Shown: positions 42,019-51,311, counted from the stretch's first letter. The stretch is 64,000 bases of DNA from an uncultured Prevotellaceae bacterium (GCA_900316985.1 ONFE01000029.1:1-64000); one strand, 5' to 3'. Notes: generated by a model from the letters alone, not told the origin. Numbers and translations: made by a program.

Positions 42019-43374
42019 ATGAGCAACATCAAACTTGACATCACAAAGGCTGCATGCTTCTTGGAGGCTGAGGCCGTAAAGGCTTTTGAACCACAGGTGA
42101 AAGCCGCTCAGAAGGCTTTGGAAGAGGGCACTTGCCCAGGTAACGACTTTTTAGGATGGCTTCATCTGCCGTCGAGCATCACGCCTGAATTCCTCGCTGA
42201 GGTAGAGGCTTCTGCCCAGGTACTCCGCGAAAACTGTGAGGCTGTGGTGGTAGCCGGTATCGGCGGAAGCTATCTCGGAGCAAAGGCCGTGATTGAGGCG
42301 CTGAGCAATTCGTTCCAGTGGCTCGTAGGCGACAAGAGCAATCCCACCATCCTGTTTGCCGGAAACAACATCGGCGAGGACTATCTGGCCGAGTTGACCG
42401 ACTACCTGAAGGGAAAGAAATTCGGTGTCATCAATATCTCGAAGAGTGGAACCACCACCGAGACTGCCCTGACCTTCCGTCTGCTGAAAAAGCAATGCGA
42501 GGACCAGTGCGGCAAGGAATTCGCCAAGAAGGTTATCGTGGCCGTGACCGATGCCAAGCGTGGTGCTGCCCGCACCTGTGCTGACAAGGAAGGCTACAAG
42601 AGCTTTATCATTCCCGACAATGTGGGCGGACGTTTCTCTGTGCTCACTCCGGTAGGTCTGCTGCCCATCGCCGTTGCAGGATTCGACATCAAGCAATTGG
42701 TGGCCGGTGCACAGGATATGGAGAAAGCCTGCGGTCAGGACGTTGCCTTCGAGGAGAACCCCGCAGCCCAGTATGCTGCCGTTCGCAACGGTCTGTATCA
42801 GGCTGGCAAGAAGATTGAGATTATGGTGAACTACCAGCCCAAGCTGCACTTCATGAGCGAATGGTGGAAACAACTCTACGGCGAGAGCGAGGGTAAGGAC
42901 CACAAGGGTATCTTCCCCGCCAGCGTTGACTTCACCACCGACCTGCACTCCATGGGACAGTGGATTCAGGACGGTGAGCGCACCATCTTCGAGACCGTGA
43001 TTTCGGTTGAGCAGCCCAACAAGAAAGTGCTCTTCCCCAACGATGAGGAGAACCTCGACGGACTGAACTTCCTTGCCGGCAAGCGTGTGGACGAGGTGAA
43101 CAAGATGGCAGAACTGGGAACCCGTCTGGCTCATGTAGATGGTGGTGTGCCCAACATCCGCATCTCCGTTCCCGAACTGAACGCCTACTACATTGGACAG
43201 CTCATCTATTTCTTCGAGATTGCCTGCGGCATCAGCGGCAACGTGCTCGGTGTGAATCCGTTCAATCAGCCTGGTGTGGAGGCTTACAAGAAGAACATGT
43301 TCGCCCTGCTCGACAAGCCCGGCTATGAGGCTGACTCAAAGGCTATCAAGGAGCGACTGGCAAAAGAAAAATAA
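42019..43374 (+). CDS. pgi: glucose-6-phosphate isomerase
   Basis: Interconverts glucose 6-phosphate and fructose 6-phosphate. 451 residues, the shorter Firmicutes/Bacteroidota type. Sugar-phosphate-binding motifs are [19 protein letters not shown] and [20 protein letters not shown]; the catalytic region includes [19 protein letters not shown] and the C-terminal [20 protein letters not shown]. The next gene, a HAD phosphatase, starts 3 nt after the stop. Confidence 0.95.
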   Translation: MSNIKLDITKAACFLEAEAVKAFEPQVKAAQKALEEGTCPGNDFLGWLHLPSSITPEFLAEVEASAQVLRENCEAVVVAGIGGSYLGAKAVIEALSNSFQWLVGDKSNPTILFAGNNIGEDYLAELTDYLKGKKFGVINISKSGTTTETALTFRLLKKQCEDQCGKEFAKKVIVAVTDAKRGAARTCADKEGYKSFIIPDNVGGRFSVLTPVGLLPIAVAGFDIKQLVAGAQDMEKACGQDVAFEENPAAQYAAVRNGLYQAGKKIEIMVNYQPKLHFMSEWWKQLYGESEGKDHKGIFPASVDFTTDLHSMGQWIQDGERTIFETVISVEQPNKKVLFPNDEENLDGLNFLAGKRVDEVNKMAELGTRLAHVDGGVPNIRISVPELNAYYIGQLIYFFEIACGISGNVLGVNPFNQPGVEAYKKNMFALLDKPGYEADSKAIKERLAKEK

Positions 43375-43377
43375 GAA

Positions 43378-44160
43378 ATGAGAAACCAACCCCACCCCCA
43401 ACCCCTCCCGAGGGAGGGGAGTTCAGAAAGCCTCCCCTCGGGGAGGTTGGAGGGGGTCGTTAGCCGATATCTTCAGAGGACTGGCTTTGAGGCGTTTACG
43501 CCCAAAGCCGTTCTCTTTGATATGGACGGGGTGCTGATGAACTCGATGCCCAACCACGCCATTGCCTGGCAGCGGTCGATGGCTTCCTTCGGCCTGAAGA
43601 TGACCGAAGCAGATGCCTATGCCACCGAGGGAGCACGGGGTATCGACACCATCCGTAATCTGATGAAAGCCCAGACGGGAAAGGTCATCACGCTGGAGGA
43701 GGCACAACGGATGTACGACGAGAAGACGCGCCAGTTCGGACTGCTGCCCAAAACACAGGTGATGGAAGGAGCTTTGGAACTGCACGAGAAGATTCATCGC
43801 GACGGTCTGACTATCTGCATCGTGACGGGAAGCGGCCAGCGCCCACTCATCAATCGATTGCTCACGGAGTTTCCCAGGGTGACCGAAGAGCGTCTGGTAA
43901 CGGCCTACGACGTAAAGAAAGGCAAACCCCTACCCGACCCTTACCTGATGGGTATGGAGAAATGCGGTGTAAAACCTTGGGAAACCATTGTGGTGGAGAA
44001 TGCCCCGCTGGGCGTTAAGTCAGGCAATGCCGCCAAAGCCTTTACCATAGCCATCAACACAGGAATCCTTCCCGACGAGATACTATGGGATGCCGGTGCC
44101 GACATCGTATTGAGCGGCATGCCGGAACTCTGCGAAAGATGGGAGGAGTTTAAACCGTAA
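43378..44160 (+). CDS. HAD-family hydrolase (beta-phosphoglucomutase-like)
   Basis: A 260-residue HAD phosphatase or mutase. Nucleophile motif VLFDMDGVLMNSMPNHAIAW; motif 2 CIVTGSGQR; motif 3 lysine in DVKKGKPLPDPYLMG; motif 4 VVENAPLGVKSGNAAKAF. The cap is the small helical type. The first 45 residues are extra: two palindromic repeats encode QPHPQPLPREG and SLPSGRLEGV before the fold begins at KAVLFDMD. Its 3' end overlaps convergent mnmA by 11 nt. Linkage to pgi suggests a sugar-phosphate substrate. Confidence 0.88.
   Translation: MRNQPHPQPLPREGSSESLPSGRLEGVVSRYLQRTGFEAFTPKAVLFDMDGVLMNSMPNHAIAWQRSMASFGLKMTEADAYATEGARGIDTIRNLMKAQTGKVITLEEAQRMYDEKTRQFGLLPKTQVMEGALELHEKIHRDGLTICIVTGSGQRPLINRLLTEFPRVTEERLVTAYDVKKGKPLPDPYLMGMEKCGVKPWETIVVENAPLGVKSGNAAKAFTIAINTGILPDEILWDAGADIVLSGMPELCERWEEFKP
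43388..43459. repeat. GC-rich palindromic repeat pair inside the HAD gene
   Basis: CCCAACCCCTCCCGAGGGAG and the facing CTCCCCTCGGGGAGG, read in frame as an N-terminal extension. It resembles the pair in menE. Confidence 0.75.
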
Positions 44161-45226
44161 TTTCTCCTGACCCGAAACAGCGGTGATGTTCCTTGTCGTA
44201 GATGACGCAGAACTGACCAGGAGCAACGCCCTGAATCAGATAATCAGAAAAGACCGTATAGCAGCCTTCGGCCGTCTTCTCCAGGCGGGCATGATGGAAC
44301 TCTGGCGTATGGCGGATCTTGAAGGTAACCTCCGGGGGCAGTTCGGCTGGCGTGAGATGATGGAAATCATGGAATTTAAACTCATTAGTCCATGCTTTCT
44401 TCGGTTCGTAGCCTTTCGTCACATACAGCACTTTATTAGCCAAATCCTTCTTGACGACATTCCACGGACCGCCGCCGAAGCCTAAACCATGGCGCTGCCC
44501 GATGGTGTGGAACCACAAGCCCTTGTGCTCGCCTATCTTCTTGCCAGTCTCCAGTTCCAGCACATCGCCGGGGTTCTCGCCGAGATACCTCTTTATATAA
44601 TCATTATACTTAATCTTGCCCAGGAAGCAGATGCCCTGCGAATCCTTGCGCTTGGCATTCACCAAGTGCTCGCGCTCAGCTATCTGCCGCACCTCGTCCT
44701 TCATGTAATGACCAATAGGAAAGAGGGCCTTGCGTAACTGCCAATCATAGATCTGTGCCAGAAAATCCGTCTGATCCTTCACGGGGTCGGGACTCGTGGT
44801 GAGCCATTTCTGTCCGTCAATCCATTCCGTCTGGGCATAATGTCCTGTGGCAATGAGGTCGTAGTTGTGCCCCATCTTTTCATCGAAGGCCCCGAACTTA
44901 ATCAGACGGTTGCACATCACGTCAGGATTGGGCGTAAATCCGGCACGCACCTTGTCCATGGTGTATTTCGTCACCTGACTCCAGTATTCCTGATGGCAGT
45001 CCACCACCTGCAACCGGCAGCCAAAGCGATGGGCCACCGCCGTTGCCATCTCAAGGTCTTCCTCCGAAGAACAGTCCCATTGTTCCTCTTCTTCCGGTCC
45101 AATCTTGATATAGAAACAATCGGGATGCAGTCCGCGGCTGGCCAGTTCATAGACCACCACCGAACTATCCACGCCGCCCGAGAGCAGTACCGCAATTCGC
45201 TTATCTTGAAGTTCTTCGTCTTTCAT
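44150..45226 (-). CDS. mnmA: tRNA-specific 2-thiouridylase
   Basis: Adds sulfur to U34 of tRNA-Lys, -Glu and -Gln. 358 residues from MKDEELQDKRIAVLLSGGVD. PP-loop SGGVDSS; catalytic cysteines in NPDVMCNRLIKF and SQGICFLGK; tRNA-contact motif GHYAQTEW. The frame is open upstream to 45316, but the promoter -7 box at 45232-45239 lies just ahead of the ATG at 45226, so the shorter start is right and the mRNA would be leaderless or nearly so. Confidence 0.93.
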   Translation of the reverse strand: MKDEELQDKRIAVLLSGGVDSSVVVYELASRGLHPDCFYIKIGPEEEEQWDCSSEEDLEMATAVAHRFGCRLQVVDCHQEYWSQVTKYTMDKVRAGFTPNPDVMCNRLIKFGAFDEKMGHNYDLIATGHYAQTEWIDGQKWLTTSPDPVKDQTDFLAQIYDWQLRKALFPIGHYMKDEVRQIAEREHLVNAKRKDSQGICFLGKIKYNDYIKRYLGENPGDVLELETGKKIGEHKGLWFHTIGQRHGLGFGGGPWNVVKKDLANKVLYVTKGYEPKKAWTNEFKFHDFHHLTPAELPPEVTFKIRHTPEFHHARLEKTAEGCYTVFSDYLIQGVAPGQFCVIYDKEHHRCFGSGEITV

Positions 45227-45231
45227 GCGGA

Positions 45232-45263
45232 CAAAGTTAGTGCAAATGAGCGGAAAAAACAAA
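45232..45263 (-). promoter_or_regulatory. promoter of mnmA, immediately at the start codon
   Basis: Minus-strand TTTG (45260-45263), 20 bp, then TAACTTTG (45232-45239). Only five bases separate the box from the ATG. Confidence 0.7.
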
Positions 45264-45461
45264 TATATTTTGATTTTTTCCCGAATGCAGCCTAACTTCA
45301 TGGCTCGAAGAGACATAAAGTTACGAAAAAAAACGGGGCAGAATCTTCTTGTTTGCTACAGAGAAATTTTCACGTTTAAGGGTGTAAGGGTGTCAAAACC
45401 CCGATAAACACTGGCCTTGCACCCTGTTTTAGAGGGTGTCAAGGGTGTCAGGAGGGTGTCA

Positions 45462-45492
45462 GCCCACCCCAACCCTCCCAAAGGGAGGGAGA
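45462..45492. repeat. GC-rich palindromic repeat inside element copy B, left
   Basis: CCCACCCCAACCCTCCC, AAA, GGGAGGGAGAG. Copy A has no equivalent at this position. Confidence 0.7.
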
Positions 45493-45693
45493 GTATGAAT
45501 TAAAGATTACATATCTCTCCAAACATCATCCGGCCGGGTACAAACTAATTTACTTTGTACCTCAAAACACCATCGGAAGCAATCCATTTAAAGTCTGGAA
45601 GCGAGACAAAGTAATTTAGTTTGTTGTCGGGCTGATAATCCTTTGCAAAACCAATGCTGATTCCCACCCATTGATTTCTGGTTGAAAACAATT

Positions 45694-45730
45694 ATCTCCC
45701 TCCCTCATAGGGAGGGTTGGGGTGGGTCTC
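45694..45730. repeat. GC-rich palindromic repeat inside element copy B, right
   Basis: ATCTCCCTCCCTCATAGGGA followed by GGGTTGGGGTGGG, at the same place as the repeat at 1164 in copy A. Confidence 0.7.
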
Positions 45731-45876
45731 CTCGCACCCTTATGACACCCTTGACACCCTCCAAAACAGGGCGCAAGACCTGTGTTTATCGGGGTTTTGA
45801 CACCCTTACACCCTTAAATCGAAAAATTCTATATATACAAACATGAATGAATAAAACACATAATATTGATATTATA

Positions 45877-46098
45877 TTATTCTATTCCCAGTGAATCATC
45901 AAAAATCGGACGTAAACTTATTTTCAGATTGACTTTTTCAAAATTATCTTCCTCAGGCCAAAAATATGTGTTTTTTGACAATGCATCTTCCGGGTCCTGT
46001 GGGTCGTCAGTATGCACGTCATACATTGATTGCCCCATTAATTGAATTACGTCTATATTACATATTTCTATTTCTGGACGGATATAATCTTTTCTCAT
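45877..46098 (-). CDS. small hypothetical protein next to the BspA-like gene
   Basis: A 73-residue acidic protein starting MRKDYIRPEIEICNIDVIQL (an ATG two codons upstream is also possible). The pattern M-(K/R)-K-x-Y-I-x-P-E-x-E followed by a Leu/Met-Gly-x-S motif is common in short Bacteroidota proteins encoded near surface-protein genes; I know no function for them. There is no signal peptide. It is 30 nt after the BspA-like stop and probably in the same transcript. AT-rich like its neighbour. Confidence 0.6.
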   Translation of the reverse strand: MRKDYIRPEIEICNIDVIQLMGQSMYDVHTDDPQDPEDALSKNTYFWPEEDNFEKVNLKISLRPIFDDSLGIE

Positions 46099-46128
46099 TG
46101 CCATAAAATGTTTTATGTTTCCGTATGT

Positions 46129-48114
46129 CTATTTTATAACTATTTTCTTGCCTTTGTGAATATAAAGCCCCTTATTTGTTGGTTTGCCTTTAATTACTAG
46201 CCCTTCAATGCTATAATAATTATCATCCACAGATAATAAAGGTATCTGCCTTATCCCCGTAGCTTCTTCATCGTCAAACACAAAGGATATTTCCTTTGAT
46301 AGGTTTTCTACAGAACTTGTTGGTAGTGACAGGTAAGCTTTTCCTGCTGTAATTGTACCTGCTTTAGATAGCGAATAGAAACTAACACCATATTTACCAT
46401 TAGCAAGGATGAAATTAGTGTTGTCTCCTGACACAGGTTCGACTTCAGTGTCTTCTGTAAGACCAATAAGCAGATTTGAATATGTCTTTGAAGTCTCTTT
46501 TACAGGAATTGTATATTCTCCTGAATTGCCTTTTAAATAAAGACCTGTTCCAGCGGGAACTTCATCTACTTGGGTAAATAACAACTTACCTGTATCGGGA
46601 TTAAAATCACTTGCGATATAGGCTTTCACACCTGTTGTTTCGGATAAATCAATGTCGTATGCACTAGCAAAAGTTCGTTTACCTGAAGAGCCAAGGGAAA
46701 TAGTGATTTCTTCTGGATCCATTTCAATAATGTTTGTAAATCTCCAACCTTTGGCTTTATATGCATCCTTACAGCCAAACGGCACATAAAGCGTCGCTTT
46801 GGTATAAATATCACCAACAGGATTATAAAAAGCATAATAATCCAAAGTTGGGGGTATGGGGTCATAGCTGTATATGTTTTCGATACCACTGCAACCAAAG
46901 AAAGCATTTTTGCTTATATAACTTAATCCTTTGGGCAATGTTACACTCTTTAATTCTGAACAAGAATAAAAAGCACCAAGACCTATGCTTACCACACCCG
47001 TAGGAATTACTAAATCCGTAACTTTTGTATTCTCATCGCTATAAAAGCATCTTGAAAATTCCATAGGATTTGCACTATCTACAAAATCCATTTTACACCA
47101 AGAAACTAAATCAGGAATAACTACTTTTGTTATGTTACTTGAACCATAAAAGGCTTGATCTCCAATACTTGTTACACTAGGCGGTATTGTTACACTTGTT
47201 AAACTGGTACATTTATAAAACGCCCACACCCCAATCTTTTTCAAGTTTTCAGGAAATACAAAATTAGTTAAATTTGTGCATTCATAAAAGGCAAGATTTC
47301 CTATGGAGGTCAATGTCGACGGAAAGGTAACACTTCTTAAACCAGAACATCCATGAAATGCATGCTTGTTGATTGTTGTTATTCCTTCTGGAATAACTAA
47401 ATCTGTTATTTCTGTATTATCTTCTAGATAGAGATGATGGGCATAAATCAAAGGATTTGCATTGGTAGAGTAGTCATCGTCTGGAAATACTATGTCTAAC
47501 CACGCCCTTAAATCAGAAATAATAACTTTTGTAAGACCACTACAACCAAAAAAGGAGTATTCACCGATACTTGTTACACTTGAGGGTATATATATACTTG
47601 TTAAATTAGAACATCCATAAAAGACATCTTCCCCGAGTTGCACTGTTCCTTCTTTAATTACAATAGACGTATTCTCAGGCATACTACCTACATATCTGTA
47701 GGCGACTTTACCAATATAGACCAAGCCTGATTGATTTCTTAAGAAAGATGTGCCGCTGAAAGCACTTTCCCCCACACGAATAATACTTGATGGAAAGTTT
47801 ACTGTTGCAAGGTTAGTGCAACCGTAAAAGGCTTCTGAATCAATATGTGTCACACCTTCTGGGATTGTCACACTCGTCAAGTCCGTATAATCTTCGAAAC
47901 CACTGATTTCAGTCACATTATACTCATTGTCTCCCTTATATACTTTGGAAGGTATTATCAATTCTCCTGACGTTTTTGACGACCTATAAATATAGGCATC
48001 ACCACCATACATTTCATTGAAGTACCACGTAACTCCTTCGCCGTCAGTCCACGTATCTGCCCATGCCTGCATAAATCCGCAAAGCAAGAAGGCAACAATT
48101 ATTAGCTTTTTCAT
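46129..48114 (-). CDS. BspA-like secreted leucine-rich repeat protein
   Basis: A 661-residue surface or secreted protein. Signal peptide MKKLIIVAFLLCGFMQAWA. From about residue 65 to 440 there are many BspA/LRR_5 repeats of the form AFYGCTNLTSVTIPxSVTSI. A Cys-poor beta domain follows. The C-terminal segment ends NKGLYIHKGKKIVIK, a short motif common at the end of Prevotella and Bacteroides secreted proteins and reminiscent of type IX sorting tails. BspA proteins bind fibronectin and other bacteria. Base composition is clearly more AT-rich than in neighbouring genes, suggesting acquisition. Confidence 0.88.
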   Translation of the reverse strand: MKKLIIVAFLLCGFMQAWADTWTDGEGVTWYFNEMYGGDAYIYRSSKTSGELIIPSKVYKGDNEYNVTEISGFEDYTDLTSVTIPEGVTHIDSEAFYGCTNLATVNFPSSIIRVGESAFSGTSFLRNQSGLVYIGKVAYRYVGSMPENTSIVIKEGTVQLGEDVFYGCSNLTSIYIPSSVTSIGEYSFFGCSGLTKVIISDLRAWLDIVFPDDDYSTNANPLIYAHHLYLEDNTEITDLVIPEGITTINKHAFHGCSGLRSVTFPSTLTSIGNLAFYECTNLTNFVFPENLKKIGVWAFYKCTSLTSVTIPPSVTSIGDQAFYGSSNITKVVIPDLVSWCKMDFVDSANPMEFSRCFYSDENTKVTDLVIPTGVVSIGLGAFYSCSELKSVTLPKGLSYISKNAFFGCSGIENIYSYDPIPPTLDYYAFYNPVGDIYTKATLYVPFGCKDAYKAKGWRFTNIIEMDPEEITISLGSSGKRTFASAYDIDLSETTGVKAYIASDFNPDTGKLLFTQVDEVPAGTGLYLKGNSGEYTIPVKETSKTYSNLLIGLTEDTEVEPVSGDNTNFILANGKYGVSFYSLSKAGTITAGKAYLSLPTSSVENLSKEISFVFDDEEATGIRQIPLLSVDDNYYSIEGLVIKGKPTNKGLYIHKGKKIVIK

Positions 48115-48220
48115 TTTTATAATGTTTTAAGTTTGTACAATTCACATTCAACAATCTGCACAAACCCATTGACACGGAGAGCGCAGACCCGCCATAATCT
48201 CAGCCAGGCTCACCACAAGC

Positions 48221-48278
48221 CCCAATACTACTATGACTAAAGTCTACGCTCAAAGCGTAACTTCAATGTAGTATTGGG
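48221..48278 (-). promoter_or_regulatory. large hairpin in the BspA leader
   Basis: An 11-bp outer stem, CCCAATACTAC/GTAGTATTGGG, encloses an inner hairpin TACGC/GCGTA with a loop of about 5 nt. It lies within the predicted leader of about 236 nt, some 107-164 nt before the ATG. It may control the mRNA. The 48115-48672 gap otherwise holds two divergent promoters and no gene. Confidence 0.55.
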
Positions 48279-48357
48279 TTGCTCTATAATTCTCTTTCGA
48301 GGTGGTGATTCGGCTAAGAAATTGAGCAATAAGATGTGATTCCGAAGAACCACGGTG

Positions 48358-48365
48358 CAAATATA
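48358..48365 (-). promoter_or_regulatory. -7 element (TATATTTG) of the BspA-like gene
   Basis: A TAnnTTTG match on the minus strand; no TTTG at -33. It would give a long leader that includes the hairpin at 48221-48278. Confidence 0.45.
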
Positions 48366-48593
48366 CAAAATAATCCTTATGTTTGTTTTCTTTTGCCCAA
48401 AAATTTAAGAAAAACATCGATCATTGAGGTAATTCACGTTGCTTTGCTATGAATTATACGGCTTCAGACGATGCTTTTCTTCTGATGAGTGGAAGATATT
48501 TGTTATTTCTTTTCGTTTAATCGTTATTTTGTTCTATCTTTTCATAAGAAAAGGCTGCACTCGGGAATTCAAATCAAAAAAGACTTTTATTGT

Positions 48594-48624
48594 TTTGATA
48601 TTTCACTCTTTTACACTATCTTTG
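48594..48624 (+). promoter_or_regulatory. promoter of preA
   Basis: TTTG (48594-48597), 19 bp, then TATCTTTG (48617-48624). Leader about 42 nt. Confidence 0.65.
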
Positions 48625-48672
48625 CAGAGGTGTTCAAAATGAAATTTTGTTTTTACTTAAACCACTAAACCT

Positions 48673-50122
48673 ATGAAGAGAGGAATAAACATACACGACG
48701 AGGCTCGCCGATGCCTGCTTTGTGCCGATGCGCCATGCACCCGTGCGTGCAAGAATGGAGATCCCGCAAGAGCTATCCGTGCCATCCGTTTCGACAACCT
48801 GAAAATGGCTGGCCAATGGGTGGCAACCTGTAGCGAAGAAGACCAGCTGGCCGCCGAAGAGGCCTGTATCCATTACGACCGTCCCATCCGCATCAGGGAA
48901 ATGCTCAAGGGAATTCCTGAAACTGACGGTTCTAAGACGCTACCTTCGTTGGGAATAGAATTCTGCGGCATCAAATGCGAGAACCCGTTCTTCCTTGCTT
49001 CATCGGCCATTTGTACCAACTACGAGATGGTGGCAAGAGCCTTCGAAGCAGGATGGGCAGGTGTGTTTTACAAGACCATTTGCCTGGAAGACATCCGCGA
49101 GGTATCGCCACGATTCGATGCCGTGAGCGATGGCGGAACAGCCGATTTCTTCGGTTTCCGCAATATGGAGCAGCTCTCTGAGAATCCGGCATCCGTCGAC
49201 TTCGACATCCTGCACCGACTGAAGAAGGACTACCCCACGAAGATTGTCGTGGCCAGCATCATGGGACAGACGGAGGAACAGTGGATTGAGTTGGCCAAGA
49301 TGGCAGAAGCAGCGGGAGTGGATGCCGTGGAGCTGAACTTCTCGTGTCCGCAGATGCGACTGGCAGGCATGGGCAGCGATGTGGGACAGAATGCCGAGCT
49401 TGTCACATTCTATACGGCTTATGTGAAGCGCAGCGTAAGTATCCCCGTCATCCCGAAGATGACACCCAACATCACGCAAATCAACCAGCCGGCCATGGGG
49501 AGCCAATGCCATCTCAGCCATCAACACCATCAAGTCGGTCACGATGGGCGAACGTGCAGCCGTATCTGAGCAAAAGACCATTTCCGGCTATTCAGGGCGG
49601 GCCGTGAAGCCCATTGCCTTGCGTCACATCCTGGAAATGGCGAAGAATCCGATCATGAAAAACATCCAGTTCAGCGGTATCGGCGGTATCGAGACATGGC
49701 GCGACGCACTGGAATTCATTCAGTTGGGCTGCCGCAACGTGCAGGTGTGTACCGCCGTGATGCAGTATGGTTACCGCATCATTGACGATTTGTTGCTGGG
49801 ACTACAGCTTTACATGCAGGAGCGCGGCATCAGTCAGCTGTCCGACCTTGTAGGTGAAGAACTACCGCGCTTCATCACCCCCACCGACCTGGACCGCGAG
49901 ACCATCGTTTTCCCAAAGATTGACCGTGAGCGATGCATCGGTTGCGGACGCTGCTATACGTCGTGTATGGACGGCGGACACCAAGCCATCACCTTCGGCG
50001 ATGACCGCCAACCGCACATTCAGGGCAAGCGTTGCGTAGGTTGTCATCTCTGCCGTCTGGTATGCCCCACAGGTGCCATCGGCGCATCCAAGCGTATTGG
50101 CAAGGCAGACAAGAAAATGTAA
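48673..50122 (+). pseudogene. preA: NAD-dependent dihydropyrimidine dehydrogenase subunit PreA, frame broken
   Basis: Homologue of the pyrimidine-reducing PreA subunit. It has an N-terminal Cys-rich Fe-S domain (CLLCADAPCTRACKNGDPAR), a flavin barrel (FFLASSAICTNYEMVARAFE; VDAVELNFSCPQMRL), and a C-terminal two-cluster ferredoxin domain (CIGCGRCYTSCMDGG; CVGCHLCRLVCPTGAIG). Reading stays in one frame to about 49495 (PNITQINQPAM), then the protein continues in another frame from about 49499 (GANAISAINTIKSVTMGER). Comparison with the family suggests the link between PA and GANAI has lost a short piece. A fresh stop in the first frame comes at 49569. Either a sequence error or a young pseudogene. 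Confidence 0.85.
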
Positions 50123-50164
50123 AGCAAGGATCAAACTCATAAACTCAAAAACTCACTCACCATT

Positions 50165-51034
50165 ATGGAAATACTGAAAAACGAACAATTGCAGATCCAG
50201 GTGTCGGAACATGGTGCCGAACTGCAGAGCATCCAGGATGCTGAAGGTAACGAATATCTATGGCAGGGAGACCCGAAATACTGGGGCCGCCGCTCGCCCA
50301 TCCTCTTCCCGATAGTCTGCGGCCTTTGGGATGACTGCTACCGTCTGGACGGCTATGAGTACAAGATGCAGCGCCACGGTTTTGCCCGCGACCTGGACTT
50401 CAAACTCATCAATAAGACGGACACCAAGGTTACTTTTGCTTTGGAAGACTCACCTGAGACCCATCGCTGCTATCCCTATCGTTTTATGCTGAGCATCACC
50501 TACCGACTGGACGGGAATAAGATCCACATTATCTGGCACGTCCACAATACCGAGACCAACGAAATCCATTTCCAGATTGGCGGTCATCCGGCCTTTATGA
50601 TTCCGGGTATGAAAGAAGGTGACGAGGTGAAGGGTACCATCCGCTTTGACAATACCGGAAATTTAGAACGCTTGATTGGAAACATGAAAGGCTGCATCAT
50701 ACCAGGACGCTTTGATGTAGGCAGCAAGGACGGCATTTGGCATTTCAACGAGGACAGTTTCAAGGAGGACTGCGTGATTATCGACAAGAGTCAGGTGAAA
50801 CAAGTGGCTTTGCTCGATGAAAGCGGACAGCCGGTAGTAACCCTAGATATGAAGACTCCCTGTGTGGGCATCTGGGCACCTTATGGCAAGCATGCTCCAT
50901 TCGTATGCATAGAACCCTGGTACGGCATCCACGACAAAGTGGAATACCACGGTGACTTCCGGCAGAAGTATCTGATGAATCACCTACAGCCCGGAGCCTC
51001 CTTCCTTTCGGAATATACGATTACCATCAAATAA
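50165..51034 (+). CDS. aldose 1-epimerase-like protein (LacX type)
   Basis: A 289-residue galactose-mutarotase-fold protein. Typical motifs: ISEHGAELQSIQDAEGNEYL-type start (here VSEHGAELQSIQDAEGNEYL), WGRRSPILFPIVCGL, RHGFARDLDF (catalytic His region), and GGHPAFMIPG. The glutamate region is APFVCIEPWYG. It probably equilibrates sugar anomers or a modified hexose phosphate. It follows preA by 42 nt and has its own terminator. Confidence 0.88.
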   Translation: MEILKNEQLQIQVSEHGAELQSIQDAEGNEYLWQGDPKYWGRRSPILFPIVCGLWDDCYRLDGYEYKMQRHGFARDLDFKLINKTDTKVTFALEDSPETHRCYPYRFMLSITYRLDGNKIHIIWHVHNTETNEIHFQIGGHPAFMIPGMKEGDEVKGTIRFDNTGNLERLIGNMKGCIIPGRFDVGSKDGIWHFNEDSFKEDCVIIDKSQVKQVALLDESGQPVVTLDMKTPCVGIWAPYGKHAPFVCIEPWYGIHDKVEYHGDFRQKYLMNHLQPGASFLSEYTITIK

Positions 51035-51057
51035 GCTCTTTAGAAAAATAAAATGAA

Positions 51058-51093
51058 TCAGGGACGGCCCTGCTCTTTGCAGACCGCCCCTGA
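51058..51093 (+). terminator. terminator after the epimerase-like gene
   Basis: Stem TCAGGG...CCCTGA with inner CGG/CCG pairing, then TTTTTT. The rest of the gap to 51311 holds a perfect 9-bp inverted repeat, GGACAAATC/GATTTGTCC (51242-51267), of unknown role, and no gene. Confidence 0.7.
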
Positions 51094-51311
51094 TAGTTTT
51101 TTAGCAGTTAATAATAGCTTTATAATATCCTAAATAAATTGCTTATTGTTTCTGAGTGCAAAAGTAGTACAAATCCCAGAAAGGTTTTGGACTATGCTAC
51201 CAAAGATTATAAAAAAAGAGTCAAAATAAATTGCCGCATTAGGACAAATCACGCATAAGATTTGTCCAAACAATTAATTATCAAATACTTAGAAAGTACA
51301 AAGAAGAAACA

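Larger units (their letters stand above)
45375..45818. mobile_element. long-terminal-inverted-repeat element, copy B (MITE-like)
   Basis: A 444-bp copy of the element at 920-1289, with the same ends (TTTAAGGGTGTAAGGGTGTC), the same core, and an extra segment of about 75 bp. Arms of about 85 bp. Two palindromic repeats (45462-45492, 45694-45730) lie just inside the arms. The core includes GTACAAACTAATTTACTTTG, itself nearly palindromic. No transposase. It fills most of the gap between mnmA and the BspA island. Confidence 0.75.

Noticed and set aside
42151..43134. 327-codon open frame antisense to pgi
   Set aside because: Shadow of a highly conserved gene, rich in His/Leu/Gln as expected for such reflections.
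45375..45818. CRISPR-like array suggested by repeated GGGTGTCAAGGGTG strings
   Set aside because: The strings are the two arms of one inverted repeat, not regularly spaced direct repeats with unique spacers.
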